Source: Vibrio tapetis subsp. tapetis (GTDB lineage Bacteria > Pseudomonadota > Gammaproteobacteria > Enterobacterales > Vibrionaceae). Taken from it: a stretch of DNA of 64,000 nt. The position numbers were made by a program, and so were the translations under genes. The stretch spans positions 558,001 to 622,000 of the forward strand of contig NZ_LT960611.1 in assembly GCF_900233005.1 (NCBI RefSeq). The letters run 5' to 3'. Below are positions 25,774-34,905 of the stretch, piece after piece; position 1 is the stretch's first letter, and every line of letters begins with the position of its first letter. Under the pieces are notes generated by a model. That model did no database searches. It was not told where the DNA came from and saw only the letters and a list, made by a program, of their open reading frames with translations.

Positions 25774-28053
25774 TTAAGAAGGCACTGCGGCTAATTCTTC
25801 TTCTGACATAGGAATGGTAATGGTGAAAGTGCAGCCGTTTTCGCCTGCAACCTCTATATTTCCAGCAAATTTTTGGGTGCAGATGTTGTAAACCATGTGT
25901 AGGGCAAGCCCTGTTCCACCATTGGAACGCATGGTGGTAAAGAAAGGCTGGAATAGCTTTGAACAAGCTTCGGTATTTACGCCATTGCCATTGTCTTTTA
26001 TTTGCATAACAAGCTGGTTTTGAACAACGTCAGCGCTTATTTGAATCTGGTTGTTGTCTCGCTCTTCGAGGTGAGAGAACCCGTGCATAATGCTGTTTGT
26101 TATTAACTCCTCAAGTACGTTGCGCAGTGCGAAAATCGGCAAAGTTACTCTTAATGATGTTGAACATGCAATGTGAGTGGCGATACGGTAATTGCTCAGT
26201 TGTTCGTTCAAGTCTTGGGTAATTTCTGTTAATAAGTCATGCAGTTGAATCTGTTGATTGTTTTCTGGCGTTAGTTTTTGATCGATGGATCTTAAACGGT
26301 CAACCAGCTCAGCAGAACGTTGAACATTTCTTAGCATCATATCTAGGCAATCATTGGCGGTATGTAAGAACTGTTTCATCTCAGCTACGGTCATGGTTTT
26401 TTCGTGAAAGGCCTGTGTGATTTTTGTAATGCAGTCTTGTAGTAATGACATGCTGGTAATTGTTACGCCAAGAGGGGTATTAAGCTCATGAGCCACGCCT
26501 GTAATCATGTTTGTAAGTGCGGCCATTTTTTCTTCTTTCATCAATTGAATCTGGGTGTGCTTAAATTTAGATATGAGGTCTTTAACCGATTGTTCGTTTT
26601 TATCGAGTAGTGCATTTTTGCTTGTGATTTGTTGTTCTGCTTCATCAATGAGGTCACATAAACTTTCAACCATGGTTTGTAATGAGTTTGCCAGTAGGTC
26701 TTTCTCGCTTGAAGGTTGCACTACGATGTCTTTGAGCTGCCCTTGAGATATTTTGTGCAGTATATTGATGTTGTTTTCTAGTTTGTCCATTAAGTGATTA
26801 AAAGAAGTGGCAACATCGCCAGCTTCCGTGCCCACTTCTACAGGCACTCTTTGGCTATAATCACCTTCAGTGCTGATCTTATCGATGGTATTCAATGTTT
26901 CTAACCAGCTCATTTTAATGCCGTGTTCACTGATGTTCAGGCCTTGTTTTTCGTCATCTGAATTGACTCTATGCATGGAAAACAATTTCAAAAGTGAGAA
27001 GAGTAAAATAGCGATCCCGCCCGCCCATAATGATACCGACACAATACCTATTAATTGCACAGTGAATCGCATGTATAAAGAGGCATCATTTTCAATGAGT
27101 AGAGCGGCATAAAGTGTGCCGAGTATTCCGCAGAAAAAATGGGCAGAAACGGCACCGATGGGGTCATCTATTTTGAATTTTATCAGTAGTTTTTCACTGA
27201 AATGCACGATGAAAGTAGACAGGACACCTAAGATAAGGAGATCTTCCATTCTCGCTAAGTTTGCGCAGGCGGTTATGGCGACTAGACCGCCAAGAATGCT
27301 GTTTAAAATGAAGAATACCGGCACATGACGACGGCGGATCACAAACAATAAGGCGGTGGTTCCTGAAACAGCCGCCGTTAATAGGGTATTGAAGATGATG
27401 AGTGGAACTTGATCGTTAAATTGATACAGGCTTCCTCCATTGAACCCCATCCAAGCAAACAGTAAAAAGAAAATACCTAAGGTTGCTAGAGTATGGTCGT
27501 TGGATGGCAGTTCATCGGAATAGGTAAAGGACACAAACCTGTCTGAACGAGGCCCAATAATATAGGTTCCGACCAAGCCGACAATGCCGCCAACAATATG
27601 AACGACGGTTCCTCCTGCAAAATCTTGAAATCCCAGTTGGTTTAGCCAGCCGGCAGGGTTCCATACCCAGAATGCCACTATGGGGTATATCAGCGCGGCC
27701 ATAACAATGGAGGCGATGATGTATCCACGAAAACTCATTCGTTCCGCAACACACCCTGAAACGATAGTCGCAGCCGTTGCAACAAACATGATACTAAATA
27801 ACACCAGAGGTGCAGACGAGGTGTTGACAGGGAAAGTTGAAAAGGAAAAAAGCGAGTTGCCGTTGGCAAGATGGTAACCCCAAAAAGCGTAAATAACGCC
27901 GACGACAACGAAATCAGCTAGGTTTTTCATTGCGACGTTAACGGAGTTTTTTGCTCTGACACTGCCGGTTTCCAATAAAGTAAACCCAGCTTGCATCATA
28001 AAAGATACACAAGCACAGCCAAGAATCCACAGCAGAGTCAGATCGTTATTCAT
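25774..28053 (-). CDS. Ammonium transporter (Amt) - histidine kinase fusion
   Basis: 759 residues. Positions about 1-385 form an Amt channel: MMQAGFTLLETGSVRAKNS, WNPAGWLNQLGFQDFAGGTVVHIVGG and GFNGGSLYQFN. A HAMP-like linker follows (TEAGDVATSFNHLMDKLENNI, about 415-435), then coiled coil and a kinase. The phospho-acceptor is His about 521 in MITGVAHELNTPLGV, with N-box ELITNSIMHGFSH, G1 DNGNGVNTEA and G2 GGTGLALHMVYN. Amt-kinase fusions act as membrane ammonium sensors that signal through a response regulator. No regulator gene is adjacent, so the partner lies elsewhere. The start (MNNDLTLLW) gives a complete first Amt helix. The 3' end touches the likely true end of the DUF4153-like gene. 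Confidence 0.9.
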   Translation of the reverse strand: MNNDLTLLWILGCACVSFMMQAGFTLLETGSVRAKNSVNVAMKNLADFVVVGVIYAFWGYHLANGNSLFSFSTFPVNTSSAPLVLFSIMFVATAATIVSGCVAERMSFRGYIIASIVMAALIYPIVAFWVWNPAGWLNQLGFQDFAGGTVVHIVGGIVGLVGTYIIGPRSDRFVSFTYSDELPSNDHTLATLGIFFLLFAWMGFNGGSLYQFNDQVPLIIFNTLLTAAVSGTTALLFVIRRRHVPVFFILNSILGGLVAITACANLARMEDLLILGVLSTFIVHFSEKLLIKFKIDDPIGAVSAHFFCGILGTLYAALLIENDASLYMRFTVQLIGIVSVSLWAGGIAILLFSLLKLFSMHRVNSDDEKQGLNISEHGIKMSWLETLNTIDKISTEGDYSQRVPVEVGTEAGDVATSFNHLMDKLENNINILHKISQGQLKDIVVQPSSEKDLLANSLQTMVESLCDLIDEAEQQITSKNALLDKNEQSVKDLISKFKHTQIQLMKEEKMAALTNMITGVAHELNTPLGVTITSMSLLQDCITKITQAFHEKTMTVAEMKQFLHTANDCLDMMLRNVQRSAELVDRLRSIDQKLTPENNQQIQLHDLLTEITQDLNEQLSNYRIATHIACSTSLRVTLPIFALRNVLEELITNSIMHGFSHLEERDNNQIQISADVVQNQLVMQIKDNGNGVNTEACSKLFQPFFTTMRSNGGTGLALHMVYNICTQKFAGNIEVAGENGCTFTITIPMSEEELAAVPS

Positions 28054-28307
28054 ATATGTTCAAGTAGATATATATCATTAATTAACTTTAGTCGATAAAA
28101 GGACGAAACGAGATAAAGAAATAACATTTCACCATCTTTCCGGGTGATTTAGTAACGATATTCGTTTATTTCACATTTGTTTTTTCGATCGGTTACTACT
28201 ATAAAATACAGAGCATAGATTTATATAATAATTAAATTAGCTTTAACTAACATATGTCTTATTTGGCCAAGATAATTGGAAATAACGAATAATAACTTGA
28301 GGCAAGT

Positions 28308-29867
28308 ATGCTTAAAAACCAATCTGTTACTCAAAAAGAGTTAAAGTACCCGGCGAGTTATAATTTGCTTTCGGTTACTAGTCCATCCAGTCACATCACG
28401 TACGCCAGTAAAGAATTTTGTGAAGTAGCAGGTTATAGCCTAGAGGAGTTAGTCGGCCAGCCGCACAATATTGTCCGCCACCCAGATATGCCGTCAGAAG
28501 CATTTAAAGATATGTGGGATCATCTTAAGTCTGGTAAGTCCTGGATGGGGATGGTGAAGAACCGCTGTGCCAATGGTGACCATTATTGGGTGGATGCGTT
28601 TGCTTCTCCGATTGTTGAAAAAGGTCAAACGGTAGAGTATCAGTCGGTGAGGCTTTGCCCTAGCCGCGACGCCGTAGAGAACGCAGAGAAAATCTATGCG
28701 CAGATAAAATCTAACAAAACACCTTATCAATTAAAGCTGCCCCGAACTCGTTTATGGCAACGGGCGGCGTTATTGTTTGTCCCGGCCGCAATTATATCAG
28801 CGGTAGTAGACAGTTATGTGCCGTCTCTTGGTACATGGGTTATGTTGGTCTTGGCAGCTCTCATTGTGCATCGTCTTACTCGTCGGCTAGAGCAGGTGTC
28901 TGCTAGAGCACGTAAGGTGTTCGATAATCCGTTAATGGAGCTTGTGTACACCAACCACGTCGACGATATATCCGAAATCCAACTCGCGTTAAAAATGCGC
29001 CAATCTGAACTGAATGCAGTCGTTGGGCGAATTCAAGATTCTAATGAGCAAATTGGGGCAGCGGCGCGTTCGTCCTCTCAAAATTGCGAAACAACGGCAA
29101 CCAACCTTGAAGGGCAGACTCACGAGACAGAGCAGGTCGCGGCGGCGGTAAATGAAATGCACTCTACCGCCAATGAAATTGCCCAAAACGCGCAAAGCGC
29201 TTCGGATGCTACGGTCAATGCGCATACTGCGGTTAACGAAGGGATGGATTCGGTTCGTCAAACCGTTGAATCGATTCAAATGTTATCCACTCAACTTGAT
29301 GAAGCTTCAGATCTATTCTCTCAGTTAGAGAAGCATGGGAATACCATTGGTGAGGTGTCAGGGGTGATCCAAAGTATTGCTGAGCAAACCAATTTGCTGG
29401 CACTAAATGCAGCGATAGAAGCCGCGAGAGCCGGTGAGCAAGGAAGAGGGTTTGCGGTGGTTGCTGATGAAGTCCGAACGCTTGCACAGCGAAGCCATGA
29501 ATCTACTCAAGAGATTCAAGCGGTGATCACTCATATTCAAGACAGCACGCAAAGTGCGGTGGAGGCAATGCAGCAAGGAAATAATTTGTCAAAACAGTGT
29601 GTAGAGAGCGCAGAAGTATCCGGTGAAAAACTTGGGGTAATGTTGCAACAAGTGTCTGATATTTGAGATATAAATAACCAAATAGCAACGGCTGTAGAGG
29701 AAATGGCCAGAGTGACTGAGGACATGAACTCAAGCGTTCAGTCGATAAGTGAAGTATGTGCGGCAACCAATATTTTGGCCAATGACACTCGAGACGAGTG
29801 TGGGGATTTGGTTAACAATTTGGACTCGCAAGGGAAGTTGGTAGGGCAATTTAGACGGTTAGATTAG
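28308..29867 (+). pseudogene. PAS-domain methyl-accepting chemotaxis protein with in-frame TGA
   Basis: Aer-like chemoreceptor. A PAS domain (about 15-120: [40 protein letters not shown]), two membrane helices near 147-185, and the signalling domain with its hairpin tip ([20 protein letters not shown], about 362-381). The frame meets TGA at 29664-29666 after LQQVSDI and then continues unbroken as DINNQIATAVEEMARVTEDM to TAG at 29865-29867, an ordinary receptor C-terminus. A single base change, not an indel, explains it. The truncated product keeps the tip but loses 67 residues of the return helix, so it may be non-functional. No sign of selenocysteine insertion was seen. Confidence 0.85.
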
Positions 29868-29923
29868 GAATATTCTGTAGCGGTTATTGTAATGCCTGAT
29901 ATCAGGCTAGGGTTCTACATTTT

Positions 29924-30742
29924 ATGAAAGCACATTCTGACACGCTCATGGTACTTTTGTTCTGTCTTTGTGTCAGCTGTGGCTCGAGTAGTGCGTGGTC
30001 TGCACCTCAGACCATGCACCTTACGCTACCGGCCTTTGAAGACGACAGCCATCAATATTTCCATGAGTTGTTAACCGATGCATTGGCCGACATCGATGTG
30101 ACTCTTACTATCGAGGCGTCTTCTAAGCACTATTCACAACGACGTACCGTTAAATTATTGGAAAAGGGGGAGTTGTCGGCCATGTGGTTGGTAAGTTCTC
30201 GTCAGCGCGATTTGTTGTTTCATCGCGTGAATGTGCCACTAACCAATGGCCTAATTGGTAAACGGGTTTTGTTGATTCCTAAGGGGGCACAGTCACTTTA
30301 CAACCGCATTCAATCTTTGGAGGATTTACAAAAGAGTGGGTTAGTTGCTGGTTTAGGCGTTGGTTGGTTTGATGTGACTGTTTGGCAGGCCAATGGTTTA
30401 AAATATTTAACTAAAGATGGTGAGTGGCGCCAGTTATACAATATGTTGTCTAATCGAGGGGGCGTAAATTACTTTCCCCGAGGTTTAAATGAGGTGGTTA
30501 ATGAGGCCAAATTAAACCTGCATTTGGATATCGAGCAGAATTTCGTGTTTGAATATGAGCGTGATTTTGTATTTTACCTCAGTAGCGTAGACGGTTATCA
30601 AGAGAAGTTGATTGAAGAAGCCTTGGTCAAGGCGCAAAAAACAGGTTTAATTCAAAAGCTTATTGATAAATATTGGCAACAAGATTTTGAGCATTTAGGC
30701 CTTGAGAACAGAAAAACCATCAAGTTAGTCACCCCAAAATAA
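29924..30742 (+). CDS. Periplasmic solute-binding protein (family 3-like)
   Basis: 272 residues with a signal peptide (VLLFCLCVSCGSSSAWSAP). The fold pattern resembles bacterial extracellular solute-binding protein family 3: KLLEKGELSAMWLVSS, LIGKRVLLIPKG and VVNEAKLNLHLDIEQNFVFEYERDF, with a final helical region ending VKAQKTGLIQKLIDKYW. No permease or ATPase gene is nearby, so it may serve a sensor or a distant transporter. It follows the broken chemoreceptor by 57 bases, and a role in sensing is possible. The ligand is unknown. Confidence 0.65.
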   Translation: MKAHSDTLMVLLFCLCVSCGSSSAWSAPQTMHLTLPAFEDDSHQYFHELLTDALADIDVTLTIEASSKHYSQRRTVKLLEKGELSAMWLVSSRQRDLLFHRVNVPLTNGLIGKRVLLIPKGAQSLYNRIQSLEDLQKSGLVAGLGVGWFDVTVWQANGLKYLTKDGEWRQLYNMLSNRGGVNYFPRGLNEVVNEAKLNLHLDIEQNFVFEYERDFVFYLSSVDGYQEKLIEEALVKAQKTGLIQKLIDKYWQQDFEHLGLENRKTIKLVTPK

Positions 30743-30922
30743 TTGATTTATCGCTGACTTTGTCCAAGTAGCTGAAAGAAAATCAAAAATCCCTCTTCAA
30801 GTTCCTGATATACAGATATAATCAATTGAATACTGCAAGGTACTCTGAATTCCACTCTAAAGTATGGTTACTTCGGTTTGATGTTTAGTGATTTACCGTT
30901 AGAAGATTGATTGATATAAGGA

Positions 30923-31582
30923 ATGGATATGGAAAGCGTTGCTATTTTGCTGATTGTGCTTGTAGCGTTTTTTATGATGTACATGCGCTATTTTGCGAAG
31001 AATTATGAACCGATCACATACCCATACAAAAAAGTAGGGCGGTTACTTAATCAGTCAGAAAGTGCATTTTACAATGCGCTTATTGCAGCGGTAGACAACA
31101 AAGCGGTGGTGTTTTCTAAAGTACACATGGCCGATGTGGTCACTCCACCTGTTGGTAAAAACAAGAAACGTTGGGCAGCTGCTTTTAACCGAATTGCTCG
31201 TAAGCATATCGACTTTGTAATATGTCGCCCGGGCACGCTTGAAGTGCTGTGTGTGATTGATTTCAACGATGGTTCACAACTGGATAAAACAAAAGCGGAA
31301 CGCGAAAAGCTGCTTATTCATGTTTGCAAAACGGCGGGGATTCCTCTGATTGGTGCCAACTCTAAATACAGCTATCAAGTTGGGCGATTACGTAAGATCT
31401 TAGCTGAATATGTAGATACGATTTCGATCGAACCAGAAATCCGATTTTGTAAGGAATGCCATAGCCCAATGGTGATGAGGGTGTCTAACCAAGGTGAGTT
31501 TAAAGGCCGACGTTTTTACAGCTGTAGCCGCCCTGCGTGTGGTTACAGTGAAGAATATTCTGAAGAAGTGGAGTGGGGTTAA
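30923..31582 (+). CDS. DUF2726 protein with C-terminal topoisomerase-type zinc finger
   Basis: 219 residues. An N-terminal membrane helix (VAILLIVLVAFFMMYMRYF), then a DUF2726 domain (about 43-165: LLNQSESAFYNALIAAV, KHIDFVICRPGTLEVLCVIDFND, AGIPLI), which has a nuclease-like fold pattern with conserved D...D. At about 173-206 there is a C4 zinc ribbon like those of topoisomerase I (CKECHSPMVMR...FYSCSRPACGYSEEY). Nucleic-acid binding at the membrane is plausible; the actual role is unknown. It stands alone. Confidence 0.78.
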   Translation: MDMESVAILLIVLVAFFMMYMRYFAKNYEPITYPYKKVGRLLNQSESAFYNALIAAVDNKAVVFSKVHMADVVTPPVGKNKKRWAAAFNRIARKHIDFVICRPGTLEVLCVIDFNDGSQLDKTKAEREKLLIHVCKTAGIPLIGANSKYSYQVGRLRKILAEYVDTISIEPEIRFCKECHSPMVMRVSNQGEFKGRRFYSCSRPACGYSEEYSEEVEWG

Positions 31583-31596
31583 AGCTTAAACTCCTT

Positions 31597-31621
31597 ACTG
31601 AATACTGAATACTGAATACTG
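31597..31621. repeat. Short tandem repeat, 7-bp unit
   Basis: ACTGAAT repeated 3.6 times without mismatch, 15 bases after the DUF2726 gene. A 7-bp unit does not preserve frame and no gene overlaps it. Confidence 0.85.
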
Positions 31622-31691
31622 CATGTTTAGTGTTACCCAACACAGCGAAAGCATCTGTTTAGCCGTTAGCTGTGTTGGTTCTTATCTGCTG

Positions 31692-32561
31692 TTACTTGCC
31701 AAGAGTGACATCAAACTGACGTAAATACTTTGGCATCACGGAATCTAAGTTTTCTATATCGCTATCGTTGAGCTCTATTAAGTGCAATCCAAATTGCTGG
31801 TACAGCGCCAGTTTGGATTGCTTTTCTTTTTCTTGCTCAGCATCTAGCTCATGCGCAAAAAATTCGATGTATATTTGCCCTTTAGGTAAGTAAAAGTCGC
31901 TGTAAACCTCTTGTTCTATTGGTAGTTTTCGCTCGTAGGCGTGAACTAACCCTGTCATGTATAACCAGTTATCAATGAGCATCTCTTGTTTTGAACGCAC
32001 GTAGTGGCCGTCTGCGGTGCGGTACTTGGCTTCAAATTTTTGCCGAAATGAGCTGTATGATTTGTCGGTAGAGGAGTGGTTGGTATTGTTGCCTTGCACT
32101 TCGTTTATTGAATTTCTTAACCGCTTATTGCTAAAGATAGCGGCATCCCATACAACGAACGCAATGTCTGATTGGCTGTTTTCCCGCTGCAAGCCACCAA
32201 AGTGCTGACCCAAGTGTGTAAGGTGCCAGCCTTTGCCATGTTTGGTTATCCAGCCGAGTTCTGCGAACAACTGGTTGATCTTTTGAGAGGGCAGATCAAA
32301 TCGCTCACCAATTTGAGATGCCGTGTGCTTTTCGCTTTTTGCATCAAACCGAGGTAAAGCAAAGTCGGTTGGCCAAACGATGTACTGGCCGAATTTTGTT
32401 GAGGTAATGTATTCGCCACCAACGGAAACGCCTGCTTGGGTAAGTTGCCAGCCTTCGTCTTGTTTTTTGATGTAACCAAAGGATTCCAGCTGTTTAAAGA
32501 GTTCACCTGATTTTATGTCTTGTGCTTGTGCTAGCTTCGACGTAGAGAGCTTTTTGTCCAC
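31692..32561 (-). CDS. Hypothetical protein with repeat domains and nuclease-like C-terminus
   Basis: 289 residues. The first half holds two related segments, each ending in a hydrophobic-polar box (GYIKKQDEGWQLTQAGVSVGGEY; GWITKHGKGWHLTHLGQHFGG), which look like winged-helix or phage-antirepressor-type DNA-binding repeats. The second half (RSKQEMLIDNWLY, ERKLPIEQEVYSDFYLPKGQIYIEFF, LHLIELND) has a PD-(D/E)xK-like pattern (E...D-x-E), with Phe in place of the usual catalytic Lys. Possibly a DNA-binding nuclease relative. Its start lies 223 bases from the divergent 32786 gene. No close family is recognised. Confidence 0.6.
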   Translation of the reverse strand: MDKKLSTSKLAQAQDIKSGELFKQLESFGYIKKQDEGWQLTQAGVSVGGEYITSTKFGQYIVWPTDFALPRFDAKSEKHTASQIGERFDLPSQKINQLFAELGWITKHGKGWHLTHLGQHFGGLQRENSQSDIAFVVWDAAIFSNKRLRNSINEVQGNNTNHSSTDKSYSSFRQKFEAKYRTADGHYVRSKQEMLIDNWLYMTGLVHAYERKLPIEQEVYSDFYLPKGQIYIEFFAHELDAEQEKEKQSKLALYQQFGLHLIELNDSDIENLDSVMPKYLRQFDVTLGK

Positions 32562-32785
32562 ATGAACCTCTGATCTGTTTATTTATACAGGTATCATAAC
32601 TCACCGCACTAAATACATCAAAGTTAGGCTTCCTGTTGGTTTTATTGGTTAGGAAAAATGTGTGATAGGCGAGGTTTTGGCACTGGCCTTTGCTTTAAAG
32701 TCTTAATATCACACCGATTTATAGCGAGCTATGAAACTTAGTCTATAGTTATTGATGAATCGTTATAAAAATAAGATCACGAGCA

Positions 32786-33415
32786 ATGTCAGATAAAAGA
32801 GTATTTGTAACCGCTGCAGAAGTGGCGGCAGAGTTGAATAAAGGAATGGTGATTGCCAAGCGTTTATTGCTCATTGCGAGTAACGCTCGGGCGTTGGCAT
32901 TACGAGCGGGCGAAAGCGCTGCTGGTTTTCGCCCCATTACCGACTCTATCGACGACTTGGTGCGAACCACACTGGATTCTTCCAAAATCATTAATGGTAA
33001 GGCGCAAAGGTTAAGCCGAATTGCAACGGCCGAAAACCGATCTGCGCTGGCGCTATCAAAATTTCACGTGGTGTATGAGAAATACGAGGATGCTGGTTAT
33101 ATATCCAGTATATCGCCTGCGTATGAAAAAACCCGCAAACAGCACATGGTGCTCATCACGGAGTTTAGAAAAGAAGCGAAGGCACTCAACGACTTGCTTC
33201 AAGAACTCTACAGTGAGTTACGTACTGCACAAATCATTTCTACTATGTTAAGCGTAGAAGCTTCTCAAGCCGGAGAGCTCTATCAAGACCAACTCAATAG
33301 TATTGCCTCTAGTGTGTCGGAATCGGCAAACGCGATTCAAAAACATGTATCTCAATCACTCAAGTTGTTTTCAGAATTAACAAAGGCTGTTTATGCAATC
33401 AAAAGTACTCTATAG
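32786..33415 (+). CDS. Helical chemotaxis-like signalling protein
   Basis: 209 residues, almost wholly helical with heptad-like spacing and Ala/Ser richness (NARALALRAGESAAGFRPITDSIDDLV; SIASSVSESANAIQKHVSQSL), as in the cytoplasmic part of chemoreceptors, but without the full hairpin tip sequence. It has no membrane segment. The 3' end overlaps the start of the next gene by 23 bases, which indicates co-translation with an oxygen-sensor-like protein. Probably a soluble receptor-like partner. The exact role is inferred. Confidence 0.65.
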   Translation: MSDKRVFVTAAEVAAELNKGMVIAKRLLLIASNARALALRAGESAAGFRPITDSIDDLVRTTLDSSKIINGKAQRLSRIATAENRSALALSKFHVVYEKYEDAGYISSISPAYEKTRKQHMVLITEFRKEAKALNDLLQELYSELRTAQIISTMLSVEASQAGELYQDQLNSIASSVSESANAIQKHVSQSLKLFSELTKAVYAIKSTL

Positions 33416-34127
33416 CGAAGGCTCGCACCGTTGGATTGTGTTTGGACGAGACCCAGACAAACCAGACAAAATTATCGATACCAATCAATATATGATCGCG
33501 AACAGAAATGAAGCAATATTGCTCGATCCGGGCGGCATTGAACTGTTTTCTGCGATGTTGGGCAGTGTGGTGAAAGAGGTGCCGATAGAGCAGATTACCC
33601 ATTTGTTTGCCTCGCACCAAGATCCGGATATCATTTCGTCTCTTGGGCTTTGGGATCAAGCCTTAGAGTCAGCTAAATTACATTCTCCTTGGCTGTGGGA
33701 GGGGTTTATTCGCCATTATGGCATGGAGAAAATTCAGTTTGAGCCGATTCCTGATGAGGGAAGAAGCATTACTATTTCAGGTCTGGAAGTGCAATTTGTT
33801 CCCGCCCATTATATGCATTCGTCTGGCAATTTTTCAGTTTATGATCCTGTCGCGAAAATCATGATGTCGGGCGATATTGGCGCAGCACTGGATGCCGCAG
33901 ATGCGCCTATGTTCGTTACCAATTTTGACGAGCACATTCCTAAAATGGAGTATTTCCATCAACGTTGGATGCCCTCTAATAAAGCGAAATCACGTTGGAT
34001 TGACCGGGTCAGTAAGCTGGATATAGACATGATGTGTCCGCAGCATGGTGGCATATTTAAAGGCGATGACGTAAAGCGCTTTTTAGATTGGTTAGACAAA
34101 CTCGATGTGGGAGTGGCGATTAAATAG
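33393..34127 (+). CDS. Metallo-beta-lactamase-fold oxygen-binding (ODP-type) protein
   Basis: 244 residues with the flavodiiron-type metallo-beta-lactamase fold: NEAILLDPGG, FASHQDPDIISSLG (variant of the H-x-E-x-D metal motif, with Gln-Asp), VPAHYMHSSGNFSVYD, MMSGDIG and CPQHGGIF. Lactamase-fold proteins of this type in chemotaxis systems hold a di-iron site and bind O2. The 23-base overlap with the helical signalling protein upstream supports a two-protein redox or oxygen sensor. No flavodoxin domain is attached. Confidence 0.78.
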   Translation: MQSKVLYSEGSHRWIVFGRDPDKPDKIIDTNQYMIANRNEAILLDPGGIELFSAMLGSVVKEVPIEQITHLFASHQDPDIISSLGLWDQALESAKLHSPWLWEGFIRHYGMEKIQFEPIPDEGRSITISGLEVQFVPAHYMHSSGNFSVYDPVAKIMMSGDIGAALDAADAPMFVTNFDEHIPKMEYFHQRWMPSNKAKSRWIDRVSKLDIDMMCPQHGGIFKGDDVKRFLDWLDKLDVGVAIK

Positions 34128-34175
34128 TGTGTTGTTCGGTTTAGAACCATGCAAAATAACGATTAAAACCAATGA

Positions 34176-34221
34176 GGTTCAAGGTTAAGGGCATCGGCCT
34201 AATTTCTTTGAGCCTTTTTTA
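34176..34221 (+). terminator. Rho-independent terminator after ODP-type gene
   Basis: Imperfect two-part stem (AGGTTCAAGG paired with CTTTGAGCCT, inner GGGC/GCCT) followed by a T6 run, about 50 bases past the lactamase-fold gene. Confidence 0.6.
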
Positions 34222-34446
34222 TCTGTGATTTCGTTTGCATCGGGGTCGAACGTGTATCGATATGAGCTAAATAATGAATTTTCCTATCCATATATAAAAT
34301 TGTTACCTATTGATGTAAATATTCCGTCAGTTAATGGGTGTGGTGTGTTGTTCTATTGTGTTTTATGTAGTACCTTCTTGCGTGTTTATGGTTAATGTCC
34401 ATCTAGAGTTATTTCAACAGCGATATGTAACATGCGGAGCAAAGAC

Positions 34447-34758
34447 ATGTGTCTTGATAACAACTTCTTCGACCAAAGGGATCAGTGGTTGGCTCAACAA
34501 GCACAAAATGGATCAGTGCGACTTTTTGATTTTTGCTTAGATTTTGGATTCAAATACGAAAACTTAATCTTTGCCGGTATTTTAGAACGAATCCAGCACC
34601 GAGAGTCTAAATCTTTGGTGGATTTCAAGTTAACGGAAAAGGGCAGTGACTTTGTTGATTGTGAATTTGAAACGTTCATGGTCAAAGGTCCGCAGCTAAA
34701 TGAGTTAGCAGCCTATGTTGAAGAGTTCTTCTTGAATCAATTTCTACGTACGGCGTAG
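34447..34758 (+). CDS. Hypothetical protein
   Basis: 103 residues from the ATG at 34447, which has GGAG 8 bases upstream; the frame opens at 34432. Acidic and soluble (DFCLDFGFKYENLIFAGILERI; FKLTEKGSDFVDCEFE), with a possible small winged-helix pattern but no known family. The preceding 300 bases hold only the terminator described and no other gene. A strong terminator follows at 34854. Confidence 0.55.
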   Translation: MCLDNNFFDQRDQWLAQQAQNGSVRLFDFCLDFGFKYENLIFAGILERIQHRESKSLVDFKLTEKGSDFVDCEFETFMVKGPQLNELAAYVEEFFLNQFLRTA

Positions 34759-34853
34759 AGGTAAAGGTTAAAAGGCTTTAGGCGAAAGGCATCAGGCAAG
34801 AGGTTTGATGTTGGGGGCGCGGTTAAAGCGTAGATAGATAAATCAGTTGTTAA

Positions 34854-34884
34854 AAAAAATGCGCCTCTCTTGGGCGCATTTTTT
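34854..34884. terminator. Bidirectional terminator
   Basis: Stem AAAAAATGCGCC paired with GGGCGCATTTTTT around a short loop, between the convergent genes 34447-34758 and 34906-35751. A-run and T-run on both sides make it work in either direction. Confidence 0.9.
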
Positions 34885-34905
34885 AGTACACGACTGAGCT
34901 TGGCA

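Noticed and set aside
25572..25811. 79-residue frame at the end of the DUF4153-like gene
   Set aside because: A third frame over the same region; the +2 frame gives the better family-like ending.
29664..29666. Selenocysteine at the TGA in the chemoreceptor
   Set aside because: No SECIS-like hairpin after the codon, and chemoreceptors are not known selenoproteins.
29892..29905. Palindrome GCCTGATATCAGGC as a terminator
   Set aside because: No loop or T-run, and it lies just before the next gene start; possibly a binding site but unsupported.
34235..34260. Possible tRNA T-arm (GGGGTCGAACGT)
   Set aside because: No cloverleaf can be built around it; it lies in a short intergenic stretch.
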